A DNA stretch of 44,863 bases from Minisyncoccota bacterium (GCA_018061825.1 JAGOTK010000001.1:12837-57699); one strand, 5' to 3'. Counted from the first letter of the stretch, positions 24,222-33,120 are shown. The notes: generated by a model from the sequence alone, not told the origin. Numbers and translations: made by a program.

Positions 24222-24266
24222 ATTAATTAGTACAATATTTTTATAAATTTATTTCGATTATAGCAT

Positions 24267-24536
24267 TTATATTTTTAAAATAAAAAACCTCTCATGGCAA
24301 GCATGAAAGGCTCTCTTTAAAAATAGGCTCAGATCGCTGTCAGGATCCTCATTCCTGTGCGAAAGTACTGTGTTCAATAATTGGTTTTTATAATCCTTCT
24401 GAACCTTTATTACAGTTTTACACTTTACAAAAAATCCTAAAATAAGATTTTCTAAAAAATAAAAATCTATAAAGATTATTAAAGTCATTAAAAATTCTCC
24501 AATTATTACAAAAAACATACCCTTCTTCATAAACAA
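24267..24536 (-). CDS. Possible small membrane protein whose end overlaps a terminator
   Basis: The 89-codon frame begins MFMKKGMFFVIIGEFLMTLIIFIDFYFLENLILGFF, one or two membrane segments, then KCKTVIKVQKDYKNQLL. The last 30 codons are more GC-rich and coincide with a hairpin (CAGGA/TCCTG, enclosed by CGC/GCG) and a terminator stem, so the 3' half may act as RNA rather than code. ATG at 24530 (MKKG) is an alternative start. A good promoter lies 19 nt upstream. Confidence 0.4.
   Translation of the reverse strand: MFMKKGMFFVIIGEFLMTLIIFIDFYFLENLILGFFVKCKTVIKVQKDYKNQLLNTVLSHRNEDPDSDLSLFLKRAFHACHERFFILKI
24281..24310 (-). terminator. Terminator inside the end of the small membrane ORF
   Basis: Minus-strand CCTTTCATG-CTTGC-CATGAGAGG then TTTTTT. 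Confidence 0.85.
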
Positions 24537-24554
24537 ATAATTTAAGAGGTTTTA

Positions 24555-24582
24555 AATATAGCAAAAATAAAAAATATTGCAA
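24555..24582 (-). promoter_or_regulatory. Promoter of the ~270-nt minus-strand transcript
   Basis: TTGCAA (24577-24582), 16-nt spacer, TATATT (24555-24560); the transcript would run to the terminator at 24281. Confidence 0.65.
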
Positions 24583-24592
24583 GTCTTAAAAT

Positions 24593-24985
24593 TTAAATCT
24601 TTCTAGCTTCTTTATCTAAAAATCTTTGTAAGATTATAGCAGCAGCACTGTCGTCTGCATTTTTTCTATCCTGAAATCTTCTAGCTTCTATAGTGGAAAG
24701 CCATTCTTTTTCAAAGAAAATATCAAGACCCGATTTTTCTTTTAGCTGATTTGCAAAAATTTTAGCTTCCTTTAATATCTTATTTTCCTCACCTTTTAAA
24801 TTTAAACTTTCACCTATTACTATCCTTTCTATTTTCTTATCTTCAATAATTTTTAATATTTTTTCTACAGAATCCTCTTTTGAAATATTTGAAAAAATTA
24901 AAAAAGGAAAAGCAAAACTTCCACCTTCATCAGATGTTGCAAGTCCTATCTTTTTACTTCCATAATCTATACCAATATATTTCAT
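24593..24985 (-). CDS. ruvX: Putative Holliday-junction resolvase RuvX/YqgF
   Basis: 130 residues, an RNase H-like fold. MKYIGIDYGSKKIGLATSDEGGSFAFPF carries the first catalytic Asp7; ERIVIGESLNLKGEENK holds the second acidic site, and KNADDSAAAIILQRFLD the last. Members resolve Holliday junctions or help 16S rRNA 5' end maturation. The gap to the upstream MurE-like gene is 2 bp. Confidence 0.93.
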   Translation of the reverse strand: MKYIGIDYGSKKIGLATSDEGGSFAFPFLIFSNISKEDSVEKILKIIEDKKIERIVIGESLNLKGEENKILKEAKIFANQLKEKSGLDIFFEKEWLSTIEARRFQDRKNADDSAAAIILQRFLDKEARKI

Positions 24986-24987
24986 AA

Positions 24988-26304
24988 TTATATATTTTTA
25001 TTTCTTAAAATATTTAAAATCTCCTCTTTTGCTATCTCTCTATCGTCACTTGGGATATTTTGACCTTTGATACTCATAGTATCTAGTGAGCCACGAGTTG
25101 CTAGTAATACCACATCCCCTTCTCTAGCTATAGAAATAGCTTTTCTGATAGCCTCTACTCTATCAAGAATAATAAATAAATTTTTATCTTTTATTTTTCC
25201 AAACTTTTCTGCTTCTCTTGCAATTTTTTCTGCAAGTATAAATTCATCATCAAAATATGGATCAGAATTTGATACTATTACTGTGTCAGCTTTTTTGCCT
25301 ACAGCTTCTCCCATATCAAAAAGTCTCTGCTCATCTCTTCCTCCCCCATCTCCACCTAATACTATTATTATTTTGTTACCTATTGGATTCTTTTTTAAAT
25401 TAGCAGCTGAATCAAGAAGGCTATTTATACTTAATTTTTCATGTGCATAATCAACTATAACCTTAAAATTTTGTCCCTCTTCTATCAGCTCCATTCTTCC
25501 TGGTATTAAATTTAATTTTAAAAGTCCTGACTTTATCTGATCAGTACTAAGGCCATATTTTCTGCCAAGCAAAATTGCTGGCAAAGCATTATAAATATTA
25601 AATTTTCCTAGAATGTTTAACTTATAATCTTGTTTTTCAAATTCAAAAGAAATACCTGACTCGTCTTCTTTAAATTCTGAGATTCTACCGATCGAAAAAT
25701 TTAATTTTTCTAATGTATCTTTTGGGGCTTCTAAAAAGTAATTAGAATTCTCATCATCAGCATTTACTATTATTAATTTTAGTTTATCAAAGATATATCT
25801 TTTAAAAATTCTCATTTTTGTCTCTCTATATTTTACAAAAGATCCTCCATGAGAAGCCAAGTGCTCTGGAGATAGATTTGTAAAAATAGCCACATCTAAA
25901 AATAATCCTAAATGTCTAAATTGCTTTATACCTTCACTAGTCACTTCAAGTACAACATATTTACACCCAGCGTTTTTCATTTCTCTCAAAAATTTTTGTA
26001 AAATAAATCTTCCCGGCATACTCATGTGATATTTGTTTGGAAAATCTTTTTCTCCAATTTTAATGTTTGCTGTAGAAATAAGACCCACCTTTTGCCCTCC
26101 TTCACTTAATACAGAATGAATAAAATTTACAGTAGAAGTTTTACCCTTAGTCCCTGTCACACCGATTATAATCATCTTTCTTGCTGGAGCTTTGTAGATA
26201 AACACTCCTAAAATAGCTAATATAAAATGATACACAGGTTGACCTGTTTTAAATATTTTCTTTGGAATTAAACTTCTAAAAAAAGATAGTGTTTTTTCTA
26301 GCAT
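24988..26304 (-). CDS. murE: MurE-like Mur ligase with shortened N-terminus
   Basis: 438 residues. P-loop GVTGTKGKTSTVNF at 48-61, central Mur domain with EVTSEGIKQFRHLGLFLDVAIFTNLSPEHLASHG, and C-terminal domain with VDYAHEKLSINSLLDSAANLK and GGGRDEQRLFDMGEAVGKKADTVIVSNSDPYFDDE. ATP-dependent addition of an amino acid to a muropeptide precursor. Two oddities: only 47 residues precede the P-loop, so the UDP-binding domain (about 90 residues in MurE) is nearly absent, and the DNPR motif of meso-DAP MurE reads SDPYFDDE. The murE symbol follows overall similarity; the substrate may differ. Confidence 0.82.
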   Translation of the reverse strand: MLEKTLSFFRSLIPKKIFKTGQPVYHFILAILGVFIYKAPARKMIIIGVTGTKGKTSTVNFIHSVLSEGGQKVGLISTANIKIGEKDFPNKYHMSMPGRFILQKFLREMKNAGCKYVVLEVTSEGIKQFRHLGLFLDVAIFTNLSPEHLASHGGSFVKYRETKMRIFKRYIFDKLKLIIVNADDENSNYFLEAPKDTLEKLNFSIGRISEFKEDESGISFEFEKQDYKLNILGKFNIYNALPAILLGRKYGLSTDQIKSGLLKLNLIPGRMELIEEGQNFKVIVDYAHEKLSINSLLDSAANLKKNPIGNKIIIVLGGDGGGRDEQRLFDMGEAVGKKADTVIVSNSDPYFDDEFILAEKIAREAEKFGKIKDKNLFIILDRVEAIRKAISIAREGDVVLLATRGSLDTMSIKGQNIPSDDREIAKEEILNILRNKNI

Positions 26305-26364
26305 GTCTTTATTTAATCTTATTTTAACATGTTAAAACTTTTCCACAAATGTTAAGAAAGGTAT

Positions 26365-26392
26365 TTGCATTTTTGAATACATCGTATATAAT
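26365..26392 (+). promoter_or_regulatory. Promoter of the small RNA at 26.4 kb
   Basis: TTGCAT (26365-26370), 16-nt spacer, consensus TATAAT (26387-26392). Confidence 0.75.
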
Positions 26393-26397
26393 TATCT

Positions 26398-26465
26398 ATG
26401 TAAACTTAAATACCAGAGAAGTTTACGTAAGTTAAAAACCCCCGACTAATCGGGGGTTTTTAACG
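26398..26465 (+). ncRNA. Candidate ~66-nt small RNA
   Basis: Starts about 6 nt after the -10. Hairpin GTAAACTT (26400-26407)/AAGTTTAC (26419-26426) with loop AAATACCAGAG, a short single-stranded link, then terminator hairpin AACCCCCGA/TCGGGGGTT with T-run. No ORF (the only ATG is followed by TAA). Layout is that of a trans-acting sRNA; targets unknown. Confidence 0.7.
26434..26465. terminator. Terminator of the small RNA
   Basis: TTAAAAACCCCCGA/TCGGGGGTTTTTAA, symmetric, so it may also serve as a barrier for minus-strand transcription. Confidence 0.9.
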
Positions 26466-26536
26466 TCTATACATTTTTTGTTTTTAGATACTTTTTTAAG
26501 GCTTATTTTAAAATATTTTTTCAGTAATTAATATTT

Positions 26537-27523
26537 TTAGTTTTTAAATAAACTTTTAAAGAAATCATAATCTTCTCCTAATAAATATCTCCTTAAATTC
26601 CAAATATCTTTTTCTTCTTTATTTTTTACACCAAGCACTCCTATAGCTCCTTCATAATCAAAACTTTTTACTATATCTTTAATTCTTTGATCTGTGGCTC
26701 CATAAGGATAAACAAAAATATTTTCTACAGATGACGTTCCTACTAAATTAATGATTTTTTGTTTATTAATTAATATTTCATCTCTTATTATTTTGTCACT
26801 ATATTTTGGAAGATACGCATGATGAGTAGTGTGATTTCCAATTTTCATATTATTTGCAGCCAAATCTTTTATTTGAACAGATGACATACATGCTGGATAT
26901 TTATCTATACAATCATAATATATAAAAAATGTACCAGTAAATCCATATTTTTTTAAGATAGGAAAAGCGTTTATATATTGAGATTCGTACCCATCATCAA
27001 AAGTTATTATAAAAGATTTGTTTATATTAAAATCAGATTTTCCAGTTTTTAGATAATTTATATATTCAGTAGTAGAAATAGAATGAAAATCATTGTCGTA
27101 TAAAAATTTCATTTCTTTTTCAAAGATATCTGGTGTTGTTATAAACACTTTAGTTTTTGGACCATCTGTTGGTTTGATTTCTCTAATTTGATGATAACCA
27201 AAAGTTAAAACTCTTATAATACTTTTCTTATATAAACCAAAATCTTTAATATATTCTTTATTAGAATCTTTTGTCTTTAAATCTATATTATTATCAAGTT
27301 GATGCAATTCCTCTGCTTTTATAGCTTCTTCTATTCCTTTTATTTCATCATCTATAGATATAGAAGAATTACTCATAATGCTTTTATTTAATAAAGCATC
27401 TTTGTTAAATACAATAACAGAAGAAGAAAATAAAGGAAACAAAAAAAGGATAGGTAAAATAAAAGAATGTAAAAAATAATTTCTTTTTAAAGCTATATTT
27501 TTTTTAATATAAAAAAACGACAT
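26537..27523 (-). CDS. Membrane-anchored polysaccharide deacetylase (NodB domain)
   Basis: 328 residues. One N-terminal membrane segment or signal anchor (FILPILFLFPLFSSSVIVF, about 21-40), a charged linker, then the carbohydrate esterase 4 domain: TFGYHQI, SFIITFDDGYESQY (catalytic base and metal Asp in TFDDGY, 174-179), GFTGTFF, and GNHTTHH with metal ligands His231 and His235. Such enzymes remove acetyl groups from peptidoglycan or surface glycans outside the membrane. Monocistronic, following the export system on the same strand after a terminator. Confidence 0.92.
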   Translation of the reverse strand: MSFFYIKKNIALKRNYFLHSFILPILFLFPLFSSSVIVFNKDALLNKSIMSNSSISIDDEIKGIEEAIKAEELHQLDNNIDLKTKDSNKEYIKDFGLYKKSIIRVLTFGYHQIREIKPTDGPKTKVFITTPDIFEKEMKFLYDNDFHSISTTEYINYLKTGKSDFNINKSFIITFDDGYESQYINAFPILKKYGFTGTFFIYYDCIDKYPACMSSVQIKDLAANNMKIGNHTTHHAYLPKYSDKIIRDEILINKQKIINLVGTSSVENIFVYPYGATDQRIKDIVKSFDYEGAIGVLGVKNKEEKDIWNLRRYLLGEDYDFFKSLFKN

Positions 27524-27561
27524 ATTTTATCTTTATTAAAGAATATTATAAATTATAATAA

Positions 27562-27598
27562 ACAAAAAACAAAGCTTAAAAACTTTGTTTTTTGTTTA
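27562..27598. terminator. Terminator between the DUF5666-like gene and the deacetylase gene
   Basis: AACAAAAAACAAAG/CTTTGTTTTTTGTT, long symmetric hairpin with A/T arms. Confidence 0.75.
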
Positions 27599-27620
27599 TT
27601 ATTTAATCTAACTAAAAATA

Positions 27621-28040
27621 TTAATTTTTTGGCTTAAATTCAAAATTTTGATCTGTAAAGATTTGAATAGACTCAGCCAATACAGAGCCATCTGTATTTG
27701 CTTTTCCACGGATCATAACATTTAAACCATCTACTAAATCTGAAGAAATCATAGTTGTTGATTTTGATATCGTAGTAGAACTTGATAATAGTATTATTTT
27801 TGAAGTCCCATCTTGATCTTTAATTACAAGTCCTTGATCATCAACAGAGCCTATTACTCCTCTTATCATTCCTCCAAAATTTTCGACCTTCATTCTTGCT
27901 TGGGAAGAATTACCCTTTTGAAAATTTTGTGAAGGTGTACTATTTTTACCGACACTCCATCTCCCAATAAAGAAAGAAATTAATACAAGTACAACGCACA
28001 TAATAATATCTTTTGATTTTTTTGTTTTTAAAGTTTCCAT
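27621..28040 (-). CDS. Membrane-anchored DUF5666-like protein
   Basis: 139 residues. One N-terminal membrane segment (IIMCVVLVLISFFIGRWSVG). The outer domain IRGVIGSVDDQGLVIKDQDGTSKIILLSSSTTISKS...VDGLNVMIRGKANTDGSVLAESIQIF has the small beta-barrel pattern (G-x-V-x-S-V, then D-G-S-x-x-A-x-x-I) of DUF5666 proteins. These often sit beside export genes; function unknown. Last gene of the block that contains the MacAB-like transporter, 80 bp after the permease. Confidence 0.75.
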   Translation of the reverse strand: METLKTKKSKDIIMCVVLVLISFFIGRWSVGKNSTPSQNFQKGNSSQARMKVENFGGMIRGVIGSVDDQGLVIKDQDGTSKIILLSSSTTISKSTTMISSDLVDGLNVMIRGKANTDGSVLAESIQIFTDQNFEFKPKN

Positions 28041-28120
28041 TTTGTTTTTAAATAAATAATTTATTAAATTTATATATTGATTATTACAATAATAATTAAA
28101 GATTATTACACACCTTAAAA

Positions 28121-29353
28121 TTACTCATATCTTAAAGCGTCTATAGGGTTTAATTTTGAAGCTCTTTTAGCTGGATAATATCCGAAAATAATCCCAATTA
28201 AAGAAGACACTCCAAAAGAGAGCATTACTGAAGAAGTGGTCACAGTAGTCTGCATAATACCAGCAGAGTTTACAAGATAAGAAATTCCAAATCCTAATAT
28301 TATTCCTATAATTCCACCAGAAGAAGTGAGGATTATAGACTCTATCAAAAACTGTCTTGATATGTCTCCAGCCTTTGCTCCTATAGCCTTACGAAGCCCT
28401 ATTTCTCTAGTCCTTTCTGTGACAGTGGTTAGCATCATATTCATGATACCTATACCTCCCACTATAAGTGATATGCCTGCAATAGCTGCAAGAAGATACG
28501 TAAAAGTGCTAGTCATACTCGTAGCGGAAGATAAAATGTCACTCTGGCTCATTGTACTAAAGTCTAAAGCTGCACCATCTTTAATACGATGCCTTTCTGA
28601 TAAAAGAGAGACTATATCATCCTGGACTTGTGTCGTAGCTTCTGAATTTATTGCTGAAATAGAAATTGATGATAAATATTGATTACCTGAAAAATATTTT
28701 TGTGCTGTAGAAATAGGTATATAAATATTGTTATCAGAAGATCCAATTCCACTACCTCCTTTAGATTTAGTAACTCCTATTATTTTAAATTGATAAGCTT
28801 TTATTTTAATAACTGTACCTATAATATCAGAGGTTTCAATGTTTTCACCAAAAAGAGTGGTTACTAAATTTGGACCTATTATTGCAACTTTTGCAGAAGA
28901 AGAATTGTCCCCATCAGAAAGAATTGAACCATTATCTATTACAATATTTCTAACAGAAAAATAATTTGAAGTGACACCGTATATTGAAACATTTGCATTG
29001 TTTGATTTGTATACAACTTGACCTTTAGAATCAACCTCTCCTGCTGCGTTAGAAATATTTTGAATACTTGTCTGTATAGCTTCCAAATCTTGTAATGTCA
29101 AAGATTTAGCATCTCCACTTACACCTTTTGGTGCAGCACCAAAAGTACGAGTGGCTCCAGGCATTACAAAAACTAAATTTGATCCTATTGATTCAATTGA
29201 ATTTTGTATAGATTGTGAAGCGCCATTTCCAATGGCCATGAGAGCTATTACAGATGCTATACCTATAACTATACCTAACATAGTTAAAAAAGTTCTTGCT
29301 TTATTTGCAAGTAATGCTATAAATGTCTCTTCTAAAATATCTTTGTAAAACAT
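28121..29353 (-). CDS. MacB-like ABC transporter permease
   Basis: 410 residues. MacB/FtsX plan: first membrane segment in ALLANKARTFLTMLGIVIGIASVIALMAIGNGASQSI, a large extracytoplasmic domain (about 50-270, starting SIESIGSNLVFVMPG), then three segments beginning LLAAIAGISLIVGGIGIMNMMLTTVTERTREIGLRKAIGAK. Ends PAKRASKLNPIDALRYE, the usual family end. Works with the ATPase (5 bp upstream) and the adaptor protein; exports an unknown substrate, often a peptide, toxin or lipid. Confidence 0.94.
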   Translation of the reverse strand: MFYKDILEETFIALLANKARTFLTMLGIVIGIASVIALMAIGNGASQSIQNSIESIGSNLVFVMPGATRTFGAAPKGVSGDAKSLTLQDLEAIQTSIQNISNAAGEVDSKGQVVYKSNNANVSIYGVTSNYFSVRNIVIDNGSILSDGDNSSSAKVAIIGPNLVTTLFGENIETSDIIGTVIKIKAYQFKIIGVTKSKGGSGIGSSDNNIYIPISTAQKYFSGNQYLSSISISAINSEATTQVQDDIVSLLSERHRIKDGAALDFSTMSQSDILSSATSMTSTFTYLLAAIAGISLIVGGIGIMNMMLTTVTERTREIGLRKAIGAKAGDISRQFLIESIILTSSGGIIGIILGFGISYLVNSAGIMQTTVTTSSVMLSFGVSSLIGIIFGYYPAKRASKLNPIDALRYE

Positions 29354-29358
29354 ATAAA

Positions 29359-30048
29359 TTATTTATTATTAATTCTATCTTCTACTATTATTCCATCTCG
29401 TATCATTATCACTCTGTCTGCATGCTCTGCCACTTCAAGCTCATGTGTAATTAATATTATAGTATTTTTATTTTCTCTGTTTAATTTTTTAAATGTAGCA
29501 AGTACAATCTCTCCTGTCTTACTATCCAAATTGCCAGTTGGCTCATCTGCCAAGATGATAGCTGGATTATTTACCAACGCTCTAGCAATAGCAACTCTTT
29601 GAATCTGTCCTCCAGAAAGCTGATTTGAAAGATGATTTATATGTGTCATAGAAAAACCAGAATCATTCAAAGCTTTTTTGGCTAAAATATTTCTCTCTTC
29701 TTCTTTAACTTTTGCATAGACAAGTGGTAAAGAAACATTTCTTAAAACTGTAGTCCTTGGTAAAAGATTGAAAGATTGAAATACAAATCCAATTTTATCT
29801 CTTCTTATATTTGCAAGCTCATCTTCATTTAATTTTGAAACATCTTTATTGTCTAAAAAATATTCACCACTAGAAGCCTGATCCAAGCATCCTAAAATAT
29901 GCATAAGTGTAGATTTCCCAGATCCTGATGGACCCATAATAGCGACAAATTCACCATCTTCAATTTTAAAAGATATACCTTTTAATGCTGTATATGGATC
30001 TTCAGAATTTGGATTATATGTTTTTATAACATTTTTTATTTCTATCAT
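29359..30048 (-). CDS. ABC transporter ATPase, MacB/LolD type
   Basis: 229 residues. Walker A GPSGSGKST, Q-loop VFQSFNLLPRTTVLRNV, signature LSGGQIQRVAIARAL, Walker B IILADEPTGNLDS and H-loop ILITHELEVAEHADR. Matches the MacB/LolD/FtsE-type subfamily. The ATG is 4 bp after the adaptor stop and its stop is 5 bp from the permease start. Confidence 0.95.
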   Translation of the reverse strand: MIEIKNVIKTYNPNSEDPYTALKGISFKIEDGEFVAIMGPSGSGKSTLMHILGCLDQASSGEYFLDNKDVSKLNEDELANIRRDKIGFVFQSFNLLPRTTVLRNVSLPLVYAKVKEEERNILAKKALNDSGFSMTHINHLSNQLSGGQIQRVAIARALVNNPAIILADEPTGNLDSKTGEIVLATFKKLNRENKNTIILITHELEVAEHADRVIMIRDGIIVEDRINNK

Positions 30049-30052
30049 TTTT

Positions 30053-31825
30053 TTAAAATTTTATACCGCCTATACTTGACCCTCCTCTAGAAGATCCTCC
30101 ACTTGTTGGGATGGTGACTGTAGTAGATTTTGCTCCAGAATTTGTTTTAGTTACAATGAAGTCATTTTCATTTAATCCTGTTATTATTTCTGTATAAGAA
30201 TCACCAACTAAGCCTGTAGTGACAGTTTTTCTTGTTGGAGTAGCATTGGATGTATAAGTATTTAAGCTAACTTGAGTCAGTGCTGAAGTAGAATTAAAAG
30301 TATCTATATAATTTATAGAAATACTACTTTTTATTGCAGAATTTGGTACTGCTAGTACATCATTTGCTATTCCTGTCACAATATTTGCTGTAGCACTCAT
30401 TCCAGGTCTAATTTGATTTTGAAAATCTTTAAAAGCTATTTTGACATTGTAAGAAACAATACCTGAGCTAACAGTTCCTGATTGATTAATCTGAGAAACT
30501 GTACCCACTAAAGACAAATCATCTATTGCATCAAATGTTATTGTAGCTTTTTGTCCTAGTTTTATTTTTACAACATCATTTTCAGAGACAGAGACATCTA
30601 CAAATTTAGAATCTGTTATTATCGTAGCTATAACTACACCATTAGCATCTCCTCCTAAAGTAGCAGATACGGACGCTATCTTTCCATCAATTGGAGAAGT
30701 TATAAAGTAATTATTGTAATTGTTAAGTGAAATATTATAATTCAATTTTGCTTGATTTAGAGCTATTTCAGCAGATTCCAAATCTAATCCACTTGCCCCA
30801 TTTTCTAAATCATTTAAATTTATTTGTTGTTGCAAAATAGAAAGCTTTAAACTGTCAATGTTTGTCTTTACTGAATTTAAAGATGCCATATCAGAATTAA
30901 TAGTGTTTTGATAACTTTTTAAATTATTAAGATAGGTTGTTGATTTTGGATTTACAATTAAACTATATTTATTATTTAGATCTTGATAATATTGAATCAA
31001 GTTTATAGCACTTTTAATAGCATTGCTTAATTCTCCAGTTATGACACTCGTCTTTTCAAGACTATTACGCAACTCTTCTGGAGTAGAAGAATTTGACAAT
31101 GCTTGATAACTAACAAAAGCAGAATCATAATTAGATTTTATTAAATTAAATTTAGTATTAACATCGCTTAGATAAGTATTTGCATTTGGTACAAGAGAAT
31201 ACATATTTTCTATAGCTCTTTCTGTATCAGCATAATAAAACATATTATATTGACTTGAATTTATATCAGAAAGATAAAGAGCATCATGTAAATAAGAAAT
31301 AACAGTAGACATATCAGAATAAGATAGAGAAATACTATTCAAAGCATCTATATAAGACTTGACTAAAGACGAACTTGAATTTTGTAGATTATTCTTAACA
31401 GTAAGAATAGAGCTCATTGACGCTGGAGAAGTCGCTTTCTTGTAAGACACTTTTGCATTTTCATAAGATAGTCTAGCTGACTCTAGAGATGTATAAGCGT
31501 TTGTACTTTCTATTGTGGCTATCACTTGTCCAGCTTTTACATCATCTCCTGGGCTAAATTTTAATGAGTTGATTTTACCAGATACTGAACTTTTTATATC
31601 AATACTTCCATTTGACATTACTTGCCCTGTCTCAGATACGTAAGACACTATAGTTTCTCTTGATACCTTGTCTACAGAATAGATAATTTGAGTCTTTGGG
31701 GTAGAAGAAAAAAATATTTTATATACAAATATAGTTAGCGTTATTAATATAATTACTGATAATAATTTTCTTTTAAATACAAATACGTATATTTTCTTGT
31801 ACAGATTGGTTAATTTTTCTTTCAT
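30053..31825 (-). CDS. Membrane-fusion/periplasmic adaptor protein (MacA/HlyD-like)
   Basis: 590 residues, larger than MacA (about 370). One N-terminal membrane anchor (LLSVIILITLTIFVYKIFF). The lipoyl half-motif SGKINSLKFSPGDDVKAGQVIATIES lies near 90, followed by a long alpha-helical section (about 120-370) that is longer than usual. The second lipoyl half ITSPIDGKIASVSATLGGDANGVVIATI comes next, then a beta-barrel domain and a Ser/Gly-rich end (GGSSRGGSSIGGIKF). CPR cells have no outer membrane channel partner in view, so it probably extends into the wall. Confidence 0.92.
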   Translation of the reverse strand: MKEKLTNLYKKIYVFVFKRKLLSVIILITLTIFVYKIFFSSTPKTQIIYSVDKVSRETIVSYVSETGQVMSNGSIDIKSSVSGKINSLKFSPGDDVKAGQVIATIESTNAYTSLESARLSYENAKVSYKKATSPASMSSILTVKNNLQNSSSSLVKSYIDALNSISLSYSDMSTVISYLHDALYLSDINSSQYNMFYYADTERAIENMYSLVPNANTYLSDVNTKFNLIKSNYDSAFVSYQALSNSSTPEELRNSLEKTSVITGELSNAIKSAINLIQYYQDLNNKYSLIVNPKSTTYLNNLKSYQNTINSDMASLNSVKTNIDSLKLSILQQQINLNDLENGASGLDLESAEIALNQAKLNYNISLNNYNNYFITSPIDGKIASVSATLGGDANGVVIATIITDSKFVDVSVSENDVVKIKLGQKATITFDAIDDLSLVGTVSQINQSGTVSSGIVSYNVKIAFKDFQNQIRPGMSATANIVTGIANDVLAVPNSAIKSSISINYIDTFNSTSALTQVSLNTYTSNATPTRKTVTTGLVGDSYTEIITGLNENDFIVTKTNSGAKSTTVTIPTSGGSSRGGSSIGGIKF

Positions 31826-31908
31826 ACTTTTAATTATATAAATTTTATCTTATAAATAAAATCTACTTATAAGACATAATACAGTTTTATTTTAAAAATA
31901 TTACATTT

Positions 31909-32475
31909 TTAGTTATCATATAACATTGCCCTATTATTAATATTTCTTTCTTTTGGGTTTTTAATAGTACTAGACGAATGTTCTCTCTTATAATAAATAT
32001 GTAAATATTTAATTGGTAGAAAACTCTTGTCTCCGCGAAATTTTATCTTATTAAAATCTTTATCCAAAAAAAGATGAATATTTATCACAGCAGCTATTAA
32101 AAATATAAACAAAGCAAAAATTATATATAATCTACTTTTTCTATAAACAAAAGAATGCTCTTTTATTAACTTATAAAAAGAAAAAACAAAAATAATAAAA
32201 AAAATAATCAATAACCCTGGAATCATTTTTAAAAAATTAAGAAATTTATAAAAATCAAATTTACTTATATTAAGATCATTTACAACGTCTCGATATTCAT
32301 GGAAAATTAATAATATAAAATTACCTATGTATATAGCCGCTAAAAAAAAGATTAAAAGAAAAGAAGTTAAAAGAAAGCCTTTTAATATAAAAAAAATCTT
32401 TGGTTTCATTTTAATTTTATTTTCTTTTATTTTTTTATTGATTTTATTTATCAAATCCTCTTTTAAATTTTGCAT
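31909..32475 (-). CDS. Membrane protein after the ECF sigma gene (possible anti-sigma factor)
   Basis: 188 residues with three hydrophobic segments: FFILKGFLLTSFLLIFFLAAIYIGNF, MIPGLLIIFFIIFVFSFYKLI and LYIIFALFIFLIAAVINIHLF. The N-terminal 25 residues are charged (MQNLKEDLINKINKKIKENKIK), the cytoplasmic part expected to hold a sigma factor. It begins 7 bp after the sigma gene. No ZAS zinc motif or RskA-like sequence is seen, so anti-sigma is inferred from position and layout only. Confidence 0.6.
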   Translation of the reverse strand: MQNLKEDLINKINKKIKENKIKMKPKIFFILKGFLLTSFLLIFFLAAIYIGNFILLIFHEYRDVVNDLNISKFDFYKFLNFLKMIPGLLIIFFIIFVFSFYKLIKEHSFVYRKSRLYIIFALFIFLIAAVINIHLFLDKDFNKIKFRGDKSFLPIKYLHIYYKREHSSSTIKNPKERNINNRAMLYDN

Positions 32476-32482
32476 AAATTTG

Positions 32483-33076
32483 TTATTTAATTTTTCTTTC
32501 TTCTAAAATCTTTCTAATTTCTTTTTTACCTCTCTGTATTCTGACCCCTACTAAAGATATTGGTATCTTTAAGACATCAGAGATATCTTTATATGAAAGA
32601 TCTTCATAAAAATAAAGAATTATGATTTCTTTATATTTAATACTTATGTCTTCAAGGATACTGTCTAAATATTTTTTTATTAAAATTCTCTCACTGTCAC
32701 TTTCACTATCTTCTTTTGCTTTTGGATGAGTAAAAGAAAAAGCTTCATCAAAAATATCAAAACTAAAAGGTCTATTAGAATTTTTCTTTAAAAGATTTAT
32801 AGCTTCATTATGAGAAATTCGATATATCCAAGGAGAAAATTTTTGATCAGTATCAAAACTATTTATATTTATAAAGCATTTTATAAATATATTTTGTAAT
32901 AAATCTTCCTGATCTTCTTTATTTGAAAGAAACTTTTTTAGATATCTTTCAATTTTATCTGTATATCTGTCTATTATCAGATCAAAAATATCTTTATTTC
33001 CTTTTTGTATTAAAAGTACTATTTCTTCATCTTTTAGATCTATATAATCTTTTTTATCGTTTTTATTCTTAGACAT
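32483..33076 (-). CDS. ECF-type RNA polymerase sigma factor
   Basis: 197 residues. Region 2: LIQKGNKDIFDLIIDRYTDKIERYLKKFLSNKEDQEDLLQNIFIKCFININSFDTDQKFSPWIYRISHNEAINLL (ending in the W-I-Y-R-I-S-H-N element that contacts the -10). Region 4: YKEIIILYFYEDLSYKDISDVLKIPISLVGVRIQRGKKEI. Typical two-domain ECF plan with an acidic linker. Upstream of the membrane protein and export genes; probably activates them in response to an envelope signal. Confidence 0.93.
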   Translation of the reverse strand: MSKNKNDKKDYIDLKDEEIVLLIQKGNKDIFDLIIDRYTDKIERYLKKFLSNKEDQEDLLQNIFIKCFININSFDTDQKFSPWIYRISHNEAINLLKKNSNRPFSFDIFDEAFSFTHPKAKEDSESDSERILIKKYLDSILEDISIKYKEIIILYFYEDLSYKDISDVLKIPISLVGVRIQRGKKEIRKILEERKIK

Positions 33077-33120
33077 AATATTAGACCCTCAATATATAAT
33101 ACAAAAAAGTATTTTAAAAA

